The notes beneath the pieces were generated by a model that was given only the letters and a program-made list of their open reading frames with translations, was not told the DNA's origin and made no database searches. A DNA stretch of 64,000 nucleotides from Segatella copri (GTDB taxonomy: Bacteria > Bacteroidota > Bacteroidia > Bacteroidales > Bacteroidaceae): contig NZ_JAHOEA010000001.1 in the NCBI RefSeq assembly GCF_019127135.1, forward strand, positions 109,444 through 173,443. The letters run 5' to 3'. Position numbers and translations under genes: made by a program. Positions within the stretch are counted from its first letter, which is position 1, and each line of letters opens with the position of its first letter. Shown here in pieces: positions 34,876 to 43,510 of this stretch.

Positions 34876-36846
34876 TTAAGCGTCGATGTTTGCGTATGTG
34901 GCATTCTGCTCGATAAATTCGCGGCGTGGTTCCACATCATCACCCATCAACATAGAGAAGATCTCATCAGCCTGGGCTGCGTTCTCGATAGTAACCTGTT
35001 TGAGCAAGCGTGTAGATGGGTCCATAGTGGTTTCCCAAAGCTGCTCTGGGTTCATCTCACCCAAACCTTTGTATCGCTGGGTGTGGATGTTCTTGTCTTC
35101 TAATCCATCTCCATACTTGTCGATGAATGCTTGGCGCTGCTGTTCTGTATAGCAATATTCGCTTACCTTGCTGCGATAAGTACACTTGTAGAGTGGTGGG
35201 GTAGCGATATACAGATGGCCTTCTTCGATAACCTTTGGCATGAAACGATAGAAGAGTGTCATAATCAATGTGTCGATGTGAGAACCATCGACGTCGGCAT
35301 CGGTCATGATAATAATCTTATCGTAACGCAACTTGTCTGTATTAGCCTCTTTGCTGTCTTCGCCGTCTACACCAAAACGGACACCGATACTCTGGATGAT
35401 GTTCATGACAGACTCTGCTTCGAATACCTTGTGCCACTGTACCTTTTCTACGTTCAGAATCTTACCACGCAATGGGAGAATAGCCTGACGGAAACGGTCG
35501 CGACCCTGCTTGGCAGAACCACCGGCGGAATCACCCTCGACGAGGAAGATCTCGCATTCTTTAGGATCCTTCATTGAGCAATCGGCAAGTTTACCAGGAA
35601 GACCACCACCTGTCATGAAGTTCTTGCGCTGTACACTCTCACGTGCCTTGCGGGCAGCGATGCGGGCAGTAGCAGCCAGGACAACCTTTTCGCAGATTCG
35701 CTTAGCTTCGTCTGGATGCTCCTCCAGGTAATCAGACAAAGCCTCGTTTACAGCCTGCTGAACGGCGCCCTGTACCTCGCTGTTGCCGAGCTTGGTCTTG
35801 GTCTGACCCTCAAACTGAGGTTCAGCTACCTTAATAGAGATAACGGCAGTAAGACCCTCGCGGAAGTCTTCTGGTGCAATCTCTACTTTTGCCTTCTCTA
35901 TCTGCTTGGAGATAGTTGGGTCTGCTTCAGCGTAAGCTTTCAATGTGCGGGTCAACGCCATACGGAAACCTGTCAGGTGAGTACCACCCTCAATGGTGTT
36001 GATGTTGTTAACGTATGAGTGAATGTTCTCTGAGTAATCAGTATTGTACATCACAGCAATCTCGATAGGAATACCCTGCTTTTCTGTCTTCAGATAGATG
36101 ACATCATCGAAGAGATGAGTGCGGTGACGGTCTACGTAACGGACGAATTCCTTCAAACCATCCTTAGCGTGGAAAACCTGCTCCTTGGTCTTACCTTCCT
36201 CGTCAGGGCGCAAATCTTTCAAGGTAATCTTGATGCCTGCATTAAGGAAAGCTAACTCGCGCATACGGTTGGCGATGATATCCCATTTGTAGACGGTGTG
36301 AGTAAAGATGGTTGGATCTGGCCAGAACTGCTGGCGTGTACCGCGCTTGTTGGTTTCACCTACCACCTTAACCGGATAGAGAGGCTTACCCTTCTCATAT
36401 TCCTGCTGGTAGATCTTGCCGCCACGGAACACTTGTGACAACATGTGGGTAGAAAGTGCATTCACACAACTTACACCCACACCATGTAAACCGCCAGATA
36501 CCTTGTAAGAACCCTTGTCGAACTTACCACCTGCGTGAAGCACGGTCATAACGACTTCGAGGGCTGATTTATGTAGTTTCTCGTGCATATCCACAGGGAT
36601 ACCACGACCATTGTCTTCTACGGTGATAGAGTTGTCTTCGTTGATGGTAACTTCGATGTCGGTACAGTAGCCCGCCATTGCTTCGTCAATAGAGTTGTCT
36701 ACTGTCTCGTTTACCAAGTGATGAAGACCCTTCTCGGAGATGTCACCAATATACATCGCCGGACGTTTGCGAACAGCTTCCAGGCCTTCCAGAACCTGAA
36801 TGTTACTCGCAGAGTAATTATTTGCGTTGTTTTGATTTTCTGCCAT
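34876..36846 (-). CDS. gyrB: DNA gyrase subunit B
   Basis: ATPase subunit of gyrase, which puts negative supercoils into DNA together with GyrA (not in this window). It has 656 residues, the short form usual in Bacteroidota (the long insert of E. coli GyrB is absent). GHKL ATPase motifs are ETVDNSIDEAMAGY, DNGRGIPVD and GGLHGVGVSCVNALS. The Toprim motifs are EGDSAGGSAKQGRDR and DADVDGSHI, and the C-terminal QRYKGLGEMNPEQLWETT follows. A ParE assignment is less likely given the overall fit. It has its own -7 box upstream. Confidence 0.95.
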   Translation of the reverse strand: MAENQNNANNYSASNIQVLEGLEAVRKRPAMYIGDISEKGLHHLVNETVDNSIDEAMAGYCTDIEVTINEDNSITVEDNGRGIPVDMHEKLHKSALEVVMTVLHAGGKFDKGSYKVSGGLHGVGVSCVNALSTHMLSQVFRGGKIYQQEYEKGKPLYPVKVVGETNKRGTRQQFWPDPTIFTHTVYKWDIIANRMRELAFLNAGIKITLKDLRPDEEGKTKEQVFHAKDGLKEFVRYVDRHRTHLFDDVIYLKTEKQGIPIEIAVMYNTDYSENIHSYVNNINTIEGGTHLTGFRMALTRTLKAYAEADPTISKQIEKAKVEIAPEDFREGLTAVISIKVAEPQFEGQTKTKLGNSEVQGAVQQAVNEALSDYLEEHPDEAKRICEKVVLAATARIAARKARESVQRKNFMTGGGLPGKLADCSMKDPKECEIFLVEGDSAGGSAKQGRDRFRQAILPLRGKILNVEKVQWHKVFEAESVMNIIQSIGVRFGVDGEDSKEANTDKLRYDKIIIMTDADVDGSHIDTLIMTLFYRFMPKVIEEGHLYIATPPLYKCTYRSKVSEYCYTEQQRQAFIDKYGDGLEDKNIHTQRYKGLGEMNPEQLWETTMDPSTRLLKQVTIENAAQADEIFSMLMGDDVEPRREFIEQNATYANIDA

Positions 36847-36869
36847 TTTAGTATTGTCTTATTTCCGTG

Positions 36870-36877
36870 CAAAGATA
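36870..36877 (-). promoter_or_regulatory. gyrB -7 box
   Basis: TATCTTTG on the minus strand, 23 bp before the gyrB start codon. The 308-bp gap from gyrB to rpsT holds this promoter and the rpsT terminator; nothing else stands out in it. Confidence 0.6.
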
Positions 36878-37081
36878 CTAAAAAAAGCTGAGAAACAGGA
36901 ACTTTTGTTTGTGAAAAATCACCAAAAAGTGAAGAAAAAACGTAGAATGTGAACTTTAGCGGCAAAAGTGTCTTGAAAAAGCTGTTTAATAATCGTTTTG
37001 CGCGTTTTTATAGGGTATGTTGCAGTATAAACTGGTTGTGATGGGAAGATTTTATGATGCAGGAAATGGGTAGTCGGGTTC

Positions 37082-37131
37082 ATAGAAAAAGAATAAGGCT
37101 GCGACCCCTATAAAGGATTGCAGCCTTATTT
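37082..37131 (-). terminator. rpsT terminator
   Basis: AATAAGGCTGC (37092-37102) pairs perfectly with GCAGCCTTATT (37120-37130). On the minus strand it is followed by CTTTTTCT. Confidence 0.88.
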
Positions 37132-37154
37132 ATTTCTTTGCTTTGACTTATAAG

Positions 37155-37409
37155 TTAGGCCAACTTAGCGATGTGCTTTGTAAGACCAGACTTCAAGTTT
37201 GCAGCCTTGTTGTCGTGGATAACGTTGATCTTAGCCAACTTGTCTAAAAGCTTCTGAACTGTAGGATAGAGCTTTGCAGCCTCTTCCTTGTCAGACATGT
37301 TGCGCAACTTGCGGACAGCATTGCGCATAGTCTTTGCATAATACTTATTGTGCAAAGCCTTCTTCTTGTCCTGACGGATTCTCTTGATTGATGATTTGTG
37401 ATTTGCCAT
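37155..37409 (-). CDS. rpsT: 30S ribosomal protein S20
   Basis: Small-subunit protein of 84 residues that binds 16S rRNA early in assembly. The sequence is very basic with the S20 pattern: [17 protein letters not shown], then a helical Lys/Arg-rich middle ([10 protein letters not shown]) and [18 protein letters not shown] at the end. Length is normal. It lies 37 bp downstream of tRNA-Glu on the same strand, with a promoter seen only before the tRNA, so the two are probably transcribed together and separated by tRNA processing. A strong terminator follows. Confidence 0.97.
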   Translation of the reverse strand: MANHKSSIKRIRQDKKKALHNKYYAKTMRNAVRKLRNMSDKEEAAKLYPTVQKLLDKLAKINVIHDNKAANLKSGLTKHIAKLA

Positions 37410-37446
37410 CTTCTTTATGTTATTTTTTTTATTTCTTAAATGTTTG

Positions 37447-37518
37447 TAGTCCCTAGCAGAGTCGAACTGCTCTTTAGAGAATGAAAATCTCTCGTCCTAA
37501 CCGATAGACGAAGGGACC
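37447..37518 (-). tRNA. tRNA-Glu (anticodon UUC)
   Basis: 72 nucleotides folding as a cloverleaf. The acceptor arm is GGTCCCT/AGGGACT, the D arm carries CGTCTATCGGTTAGGACG, the anticodon stem AGAGA/TCTCT has loop TTTTCAT (anticodon TTC), and the T arm is GAGCAGTTCGACTCTGC. The discriminator is A. CCA is not encoded. It decodes GAA/GAG. Confidence 0.95.
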
Positions 37519-37536
37519 ATTGCTTATTTGCGGGTG

Positions 37537-37544
37537 CAAAGTTA
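37537..37544 (-). promoter_or_regulatory. -7 box of the tRNA-Glu/rpsT unit
   Basis: TAACTTTG on the minus strand, 18 bp before the tRNA 5' end. Confidence 0.6.
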
Positions 37545-37607
37545 CTACTTTTATTTGAATCTAGCAAATTTTTTGCGGAAAATTTTCGCTAAATGCGCAT
37601 TTTTTTG

Positions 37608-37615
37608 TATTTTTG
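37608..37615 (+). promoter_or_regulatory. recO -7 box
   Basis: TATTTTTG. It overlaps the TTG at 37613 that would be an alternative recO start, so translation should begin at the ATG 37643. Confidence 0.55.
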
Positions 37616-37642
37616 CCCTGTTTTTTACTAATATTAGGCAAA

Positions 37643-38368
37643 ATGGAGATAAAAACTAGTGCTATCGTGTTGCAAACCATCAAGTATGGAGACTCTCAAC
37701 TTATCGTGGATTTCTTCACCGAAAAGTTGGGAAGACTCTCTTTTATGGTGCGTGTACCTAAGTCATCGAAGGGAAAGATAAAACGGCAACTTTTCCAACC
37801 GCTCATGGTCTTGAATCTCGAATTTGATTATCGCCCTAAGTCAAATCTGCAGCGTCTTAGAGATGTCTCGATTCTGATTCCATTTGTTGATATCCCTTTT
37901 TCTCCATACAAACTGGGCATTTCCATGTTCTTGGCAGAACTGCTTTCGTATGCCACCCGTCATGAGCAGGCTAATGGCGTGCTCTATCTTTTCGTACAGA
38001 ACAGTATCGAATGGTTAGACCGGGCTAAAGGTTCTATTGGTAATTTCCATATTGTCTTTATGATACAGCTGTCTTTTCATTTAGGCTTTATGCCCAATAT
38101 AGAAAGCGGTATGTCTGGCGATTATTTTGATTTGGTAGATGGATGTTTTGTTGCACATGTTCCTTCCCACGTACATTATTTAAATAAGGAAGATTCTATG
38201 CGGCTTGTGTCTTTGCTTCGTTTAGAGTATAAAACAATGCACCTCTACACAATGTCCCGTATCGAACGGAACAGGTGTGTAGAGGTGATATTGGAGTATT
38301 ATAAACTTCATTTACCGGATTTTCCTGAAATGAAGAGCTTTTCTGTCCTTCAGGAACTTTTTGCTTAG
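37643..38368 (+). CDS. recO: DNA repair protein RecO
   Basis: Recombination mediator that helps load RecA onto SSB-coated single strands with RecR. It is 241 residues from the chosen ATG. The N-terminal OB fold opens with the typical KTSAIVLQTIKYGDSQLIV and TEKLGRLSFMVRV. The C-terminal helical part lacks the CxxC zinc cluster found in many RecO proteins, as is common in Bacteroidota. The longer frame from a TTG codon at 37613 begins inside the -7 box and is rejected. It is convergent with ftsZ, whose stop lies 63 bp away. Confidence 0.93.
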   Translation: MEIKTSAIVLQTIKYGDSQLIVDFFTEKLGRLSFMVRVPKSSKGKIKRQLFQPLMVLNLEFDYRPKSNLQRLRDVSILIPFVDIPFSPYKLGISMFLAELLSYATRHEQANGVLYLFVQNSIEWLDRAKGSIGNFHIVFMIQLSFHLGFMPNIESGMSGDYFDLVDGCFVAHVPSHVHYLNKEDSMRLVSLLRLEYKTMHLYTMSRIERNRCVEVILEYYKLHLPDFPEMKSFSVLQELFA

Positions 38369-38431
38369 TCATTTCTGGTTTCCTCGCTTACTTGGCGTAA
38401 ACCTGAAATAAACCTAGCCTGTATTCTCTGT

Positions 38432-39766
38432 TTAGGCAAAACTGATGACGCCCTGTACAGAAGAAGCATCATCGTTATTGTCTTCTTTTGGCTCTGTGTT
38501 GCCAGAAGCAATATTGCGGATCTCTTCCAGAGTCTGTCGGGTACGCTTATAGGTAGGCGTGTTTTCAACCTGTAGGATGACATCCTCGTTGTCAAGATCT
38601 TCCTGACGGAACAGGAAAATGTGTGGGTGACGCTTGTACTGGGTTGTATTGCCATCGCTGCCATAATAGCGCTTGCGGCGGTCTTCTCTTTCAGCACGTT
38701 TCTCCTCTTCTTCAGCGAGACGGCGAGATTCTTCCTCCGTATGCTTCTTGAGATGGCGGTTCATGCCCTCTACATCCTCGAGTCCGAAACCGGTTGCAAG
38801 AACGGTTACCTTTACGCGGCTTCCCAATTCAGGGTCAATGGCAAGACCCCATTTCAATTCGAAGTCATCACCGAATTTCTCCATAAAGTCGTTGACATCA
38901 TTCATCTCGTCCATGGTCAAGCCTGGATTATCCTTCTTCTCGCTTGCAAATGCGATGCTGAGCAGAATCTTCTTTGAGTTGAATACGTCATTATCGTTAA
39001 GGAGTGGTGAGTTCAAGGCATCTTCTATTGCCTTCTTTACTCTTCCTTCTCCCTCGCCGTAACCTGTACTCATGATAGCCACACCACCATCCTTCAATAC
39101 GGTCTTCACGTCATTGAAGTCGAGGTTGATGAGACCATGTACTGTAATGATTTCAGCGATACTCTTGGCAGCCACACTCAAGGTGTCGTCTGCTTTGCCG
39201 AAGGCATCGAGAACGGCAAGGTCTGGATAAATCTGGCGGAGACGTTCGTTGTTGATTACCAGCAAGGCATCTACATGCTTTGACATTTCCTCTACACCAT
39301 CCAGCGCCTGGTCAATCTTCTTAGGACCTTCGAAACGGAAAGGAATGGTTACGATACCAACGGTAAGAATGCCTAACTCCTTACTTACTCTGGCGATGAC
39401 AGGTGCAGCACCTGTACCGGTACCACCACCCATACCTGCTGTGATGAATGCCATCTTGGTTCCATCGTTGAGCATATTCTTGATATCCTCAAGGGTCTCT
39501 TCGGCAGCCTGGCGTGCCTTGGCAGGTTTGTTACCTGCACCCAGACCTTCCTTACCTAACTGCAGGTGTACTGGTACTGGTGAGTCGTTAAGCGCCTGGT
39601 TGTCGGTGTTGCAGAGCACGAAGCTTACGTCGTGGATACCTTCGCGATACATGTGGTTGACGGCATTTCCACCGCCACCACCAACACCAATCACCTTGAT
39701 GATGCTATTTTCTTTTTCTGGCTCCCCAAAGTCAAGGATATGAGGAGTGTTTCCATTATCTAGCAT
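38432..39766 (-). CDS. ftsZ: Cell division protein FtsZ
   Basis: Tubulin-like GTPase that forms the division ring. It has 444 residues. The GTPase core includes VIGVGGGGGNAVNHM, the tubulin signature GGGTGTGAAP (near 114) and NLDFNDVKTVL. After about residue 335 comes a charged linker (EEEEKRAEREDRRKR), then a C-terminal part with NTPTYKRTRQTLEE, which may be the anchor peptide for FtsA followed by about 40 more residues. The tail is longer than in E. coli. Last gene of the dcw operon, 87 bp after ftsA. Confidence 0.97.
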   Translation of the reverse strand: MLDNGNTPHILDFGEPEKENSIIKVIGVGGGGGNAVNHMYREGIHDVSFVLCNTDNQALNDSPVPVHLQLGKEGLGAGNKPAKARQAAEETLEDIKNMLNDGTKMAFITAGMGGGTGTGAAPVIARVSKELGILTVGIVTIPFRFEGPKKIDQALDGVEEMSKHVDALLVINNERLRQIYPDLAVLDAFGKADDTLSVAAKSIAEIITVHGLINLDFNDVKTVLKDGGVAIMSTGYGEGEGRVKKAIEDALNSPLLNDNDVFNSKKILLSIAFASEKKDNPGLTMDEMNDVNDFMEKFGDDFELKWGLAIDPELGSRVKVTVLATGFGLEDVEGMNRHLKKHTEEESRRLAEEEEKRAEREDRRKRYYGSDGNTTQYKRHPHIFLFRQEDLDNEDVILQVENTPTYKRTRQTLEEIRNIASGNTEPKEDNNDDASSVQGVISFA

Positions 39767-39853
39767 AGTTGTATAATCTTTATAGGGTTTATCAATCTGA
39801 TTCTATTATCTGCCTCGTTGTGAAATCTGTTTTCTGATAGCCGTTTTGGCATC

Positions 39854-41299
39854 TTATTCTTCCTCAGAAATGGTATCTTTCACAAACTTCTTGAAACCTC
39901 TCATCATTTTATGGATGAGACTGTTTTCCTTACGTTTCTTTTCTTCCTCTTCTGCTTCTTTTTCAGCCAGAAGTCTTGCCTCAGCTTCTTCCAGTTCTTT
40001 CTGCTTGCGGGCTGCCTCATCAGCAGCCGCTTTTTCGGCAGCCGTCAGAACCACGCCCTTGCCGGCTGTCTCGTTAGGATTTCTTGGAGCCTTGTGCTGC
40101 TCGGCTGCAAGTGGTTTCTCTGCTGAATTGCTGAAGAGATCTGTGCCGATTTCGTCACCAGCACAGTTCATGTCACCCTTAGCCAAGAGTCCCAATACGG
40201 TGTTCATTGTACCATCGTGGTTGGTAATCTTAGGATCCTTGGAGTTGACAGTTTGAGAAACAAACTTGGCGATGCGTACCTTGTCGATGTGGGTATGTGT
40301 CTTGAAAACCTTATCGATTTCAGGCATGTTGCTGCCGCCACCTGTAAGGATGATACCACCCAACAGCTTATCTGAGAATTCCACCGGAATCTGGAACCAT
40401 GCGTTTTCTACGATTTCCTCTACGCGTGCTTCTACGATTTCGATGAACTTCTTGCTTTCAACCACTCTATCCTTGTCGATAGGGTAGTTCAGGGTTGGGT
40501 CGATATTGTTGATATCGGTATAAGCCTTGGCATACTTGAGCTTCATCTTTTCTGCATCAGGCTCTTCAATCTGAAGACAAGTTAAGTCTTTGGTCACGTT
40601 GCCGCTGCCCAATGGGATGACAGAGAGATGACGGAGTATACCTTTATAATATACAGAAACGGTTGTCGTGTCGGCACCCAAGTCAACAAGCATACATCCG
40701 GCACGCTTTTCAGAGTCTGTCAATACGCTGTCAGCCATAGCCAAAGGAGCGAGATACATTTCTGCAATTGGAATGTTGGCATTCTCAAAACAGGTATTGA
40801 TATTGTTATAGAAGTTCTTGCGCCAAAGTATATTCAGGAAGATGCCTTCCAGATGGTTACACTGTATTCCTACAGGGTCTATCTGGTATTGGTTGTCTAT
40901 CTTGTATTCCTGAGTTGCAGCATCCAGGATTTCCTGGTCCGGATAGGTCATGTTGCGGTTGATATCCATCAGTTCATTGATCATCTCTTGTGAGATGATG
41001 GTGTTACCTGGGAGATCTTTGACAATGACGTTCTTGATACTGCGTATAGAGCGACCGCCCACGCCTACATAGACCTGGACGATATCTTGTTTCAGTATAT
41101 TTTTCAACTTCTTGATGATGTTGGTCAAACATTGGCAGGTTTTGTCAATGTTATAGATCACACCCTTTCTGATGCAAGAAGATGAATCTTCCTCTACGGT
41201 GGCAAGTACGGTGATGCTGCCGTCCAAATTCTTCTGACCTGCTATACCTGTCATCTTAGATGAGCCAAGTTCGATAGCTACAATAAATTCCTTTGGCAT
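39854..41299 (-). CDS. ftsA: Cell division protein FtsA
   Basis: Actin-like protein that tethers FtsZ to the membrane. It has 481 residues: phosphate motifs IALGSSKMTGIAG and LVDLGADTTTVSVY, the 1C-type insertion domain, and LTGGGSNMPEIDK as the adenosine motif. A long Ala/Glu/Lys-rich linker (about 415-460) leads to the C-terminal amphipathic helix LIHKMMRGFKKFVKDT that should bind the membrane. Longer than E. coli FtsA (420) because of that linker. Lies between ftsQ (39-bp gap) and ftsZ. Confidence 0.96.
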   Translation of the reverse strand: MPKEFIVAIELGSSKMTGIAGQKNLDGSITVLATVEEDSSSCIRKGVIYNIDKTCQCLTNIIKKLKNILKQDIVQVYVGVGGRSIRSIKNVIVKDLPGNTIISQEMINELMDINRNMTYPDQEILDAATQEYKIDNQYQIDPVGIQCNHLEGIFLNILWRKNFYNNINTCFENANIPIAEMYLAPLAMADSVLTDSEKRAGCMLVDLGADTTTVSVYYKGILRHLSVIPLGSGNVTKDLTCLQIEEPDAEKMKLKYAKAYTDINNIDPTLNYPIDKDRVVESKKFIEIVEARVEEIVENAWFQIPVEFSDKLLGGIILTGGGSNMPEIDKVFKTHTHIDKVRIAKFVSQTVNSKDPKITNHDGTMNTVLGLLAKGDMNCAGDEIGTDLFSNSAEKPLAAEQHKAPRNPNETAGKGVVLTAAEKAAADEAARKQKELEEAEARLLAEKEAEEEEKKRKENSLIHKMMRGFKKFVKDTISEEE

Positions 41300-41338
41300 A
41301 GTTCTTATGTGTTATCTTAATCTGTTTCTATTTTCTAA

Positions 41339-42133
41339 TTAGCTATTTTTATGCTTTTTACATATAATCTGGTTGTCGAATTCGATATTGATATACGAAT
41401 ACTTGTTCCAACCAGCTTGTGAGAGTCCATACTTATAGAATTTCTCTAATCGATTCATCTTCTTGTTGACGAAATCGTTGATGGCTTGCTCCCGTTTGTC
41501 GATGAGGTTGGTCTCTGGCAGGTTACCTATATATATAATGTGGTTGCCTACTCGCGGTACCAGTTCTATTCCTCTGTCAGGCAGAACATTGATCTGTTCT
41601 ATCTGGTTTCGCCAGAGCTCGTTTGTCATCAGCGCTTTGCTTAGCAATGAGATGTATTTTTTAGCATACCACTTGTTGATGTAGCCCGTTGCGATGATGA
41701 TGTCGCATGTATAGTTCGTGTTGGGCATAATCTGATTGTGGTCATCAATGTAATAGTCCTCGTTGCTGATGCTTTTGATCCTGACGATTGGCATGCGTTG
41801 GGTGAGGTAGATGTCTACAAGACCATCCTGAGTCTTTGAGCATTCTGCCGTCTTGACGAAAGGACTGGTCTTCAAGGTTTCTTCTATCTTGCGGGCGTTC
41901 ACCTCTTTGAGCGGTTCCCCCAGCGGATAGAGTTTCCTTGTTTCCAGTCGTTTCTTGATTTCCTTCGCATTCAGAAAGCCATTGGTCATCTCATCTTGTA
42001 TGTTGATGTTCACTTTGGTGCATACCAACTTCGTTTCATCAGGTTTGTTAAACCTGGTGAAAGCGAATACCAGATAAGTACCAAGTACTAAATCCAGTGC
42101 GATGATGATGGTTTTCTTCCAATTGATATGCAT
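41339..42133 (-). CDS. ftsQ: Cell division protein FtsQ
   Basis: Divisome protein of 264 residues. One transmembrane helix lies at about 8-25 (IIIALDLVLGTYLVFAF), then a POTRA-like domain (LNAKEIKKRLETRKLYPLG) and the FtsQ beta domain (LVDIYLTQRMPIVRIKS, DRGIELVPRVGNHIIYIGN). It starts immediately after murC (adjacent bases), so translation is coupled. The identification rests on domain pattern and position in the cluster; FtsQ sequences diverge strongly. Confidence 0.9.
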   Translation of the reverse strand: MHINWKKTIIIALDLVLGTYLVFAFTRFNKPDETKLVCTKVNINIQDEMTNGFLNAKEIKKRLETRKLYPLGEPLKEVNARKIEETLKTSPFVKTAECSKTQDGLVDIYLTQRMPIVRIKSISNEDYYIDDHNQIMPNTNYTCDIIIATGYINKWYAKKYISLLSKALMTNELWRNQIEQINVLPDRGIELVPRVGNHIIYIGNLPETNLIDKREQAINDFVNKKMNRLEKFYKYGLSQAGWNKYSYINIEFDNQIICKKHKNS

Positions 42134-43510
42134 TTATTTTTCTTCAAGTATTTTGGTAATTTGTGGAACATAGTTGTCCAAATCGCCAGCTCCTAAGATA
42201 ACTAGAACATCGAAGTCTCGATTCTTTACCAGGTCAAGAACGTCTTCTTTGTGAATCATGCTCTTTTCTACACCTGGTTTCAGATTGTCGTAGATAAGCT
42301 TGGAGGTTACTCCTGGAATAGGCTGCTCGCGAGCTGGATAGATGTCGCAGAGAATTACCTCGTCCAAAAGACTCAAACTATTGGCGAAATCTTTATAGAA
42401 GTCGCGGGTTCTAGTATACAAGTGAGGCTGGAAGATGGCTGTTATCTTACGGTCCTTATACAACTCTCTGATACTCTTTGCACTCTGATAAATCTCCTTT
42501 GGATGATGAGCATAATCAGATAGGAATACCAGTTTGTCGTTCTTGATCTTAAAGTCGAAACGGCGGTCAACTCCTCCGTAGGTCTTCATGCCGTTACGGA
42601 GTTCATCGGCTGTACAGCCATTCAACTGTGCCATTGCCATTGCTGCCACACCGTTTGTGATGTTGATAGGCACAGGCTGTCCGAGTTCTACGCCCGTTAC
42701 GTTCTCGATAGGAGAGATGAAATCGAAGGTGATTCCTCCATTCTCTATCTTGATGTTCTCAGCATGGAAGTCGCCCTCGTCCTGGCTGTATTCGTATATC
42801 TTGACGCCGTCCTGTACGTGTTGTTTCATCTCCAGACCTTTGTGGATGATGAGTGCACCGCCCGGCTGGATCAGTTCTGTATAGTGACGGAAACTCTCCA
42901 GATAAGCCTCTTTTGTTCCGTAGATGTCGAGATGGTCTGGGTCTGTAGCCGTGATGACGCTCATCCATGGGCGCAACCAGTGGAAACTGCGGTCAAACTC
43001 ATCTGCCTCAATGACAACATAGTCGCTCTTGTCGGAGAGGATATAGTTGGTGCCATAGTTCTTTGAGATACCTCCCAGGAAGGCATTACAGTCTATATGG
43101 CTCTGGTGCATGATGTGAGCGCACATGGTAGAGGTTGAAGTCTTTCCGTGGGTACCCGCTACGCATAGTCCTTTATGAGTACGGGTTAATGTACCCAGAA
43201 CCTGAGCACGCTTCTCGATGGTGAAGCCATTCTCATGGAAGAAAACCAGTTCCTTGTGTTCGGCAGGAATTGCCGGTGTGTAGACTACCAATGTTGTCTT
43301 GGCGTCCTTGCAGGCTTCTGGTATGAGGTCTACATTCTCCTCATAGTGGATAAGCATACCTTCTTTCTCCAGTTCGTGCGTAAGGTTAGATGGAGTTTTG
43401 TCATATCCGGCTACTACCAACTTCTTGCTGAGGAAGTATCTGGCGATGGCGCTCATTCCGATGCCTCCCGCTCCTACAAAATAAACTGCTTTAATATCTT
43501 TAATTTCCAT
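42134..43510 (-). CDS. murC: UDP-N-acetylmuramate--L-alanine ligase
   Basis: First amino-acid-adding enzyme of peptidoglycan synthesis, joining L-Ala to UDP-MurNAc in the cytoplasm. It has 458 residues. The N-terminal Rossmann motif is FVGAGGIGMSAIA, the ATP loop is GTHGKTSTST (near 120), and the central motif ATDPDHLDIYGT and C-terminal YAHHPKEI are typical of MurC. The start overlaps the last base of murG (TAATG), which gives tight translational coupling. Confidence 0.97.
   Translation of the reverse strand: MEIKDIKAVYFVGAGGIGMSAIARYFLSKKLVVAGYDKTPSNLTHELEKEGMLIHYEENVDLIPEACKDAKTTLVVYTPAIPAEHKELVFFHENGFTIEKRAQVLGTLTRTHKGLCVAGTHGKTSTSTMCAHIMHQSHIDCNAFLGGISKNYGTNYILSDKSDYVVIEADEFDRSFHWLRPWMSVITATDPDHLDIYGTKEAYLESFRHYTELIQPGGALIIHKGLEMKQHVQDGVKIYEYSQDEGDFHAENIKIENGGITFDFISPIENVTGVELGQPVPINITNGVAAMAMAQLNGCTADELRNGMKTYGGVDRRFDFKIKNDKLVFLSDYAHHPKEIYQSAKSIRELYKDRKITAIFQPHLYTRTRDFYKDFANSLSLLDEVILCDIYPAREQPIPGVTSKLIYDNLKPGVEKSMIHKEDVLDLVKNRDFDVLVILGAGDLDNYVPQITKILEEK

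Noticed and set aside
38365..38697. A separate minus-strand gene at the ftsZ end
   Set aside because: It overlaps the FtsZ C-terminal codons in another frame and shows no family features.
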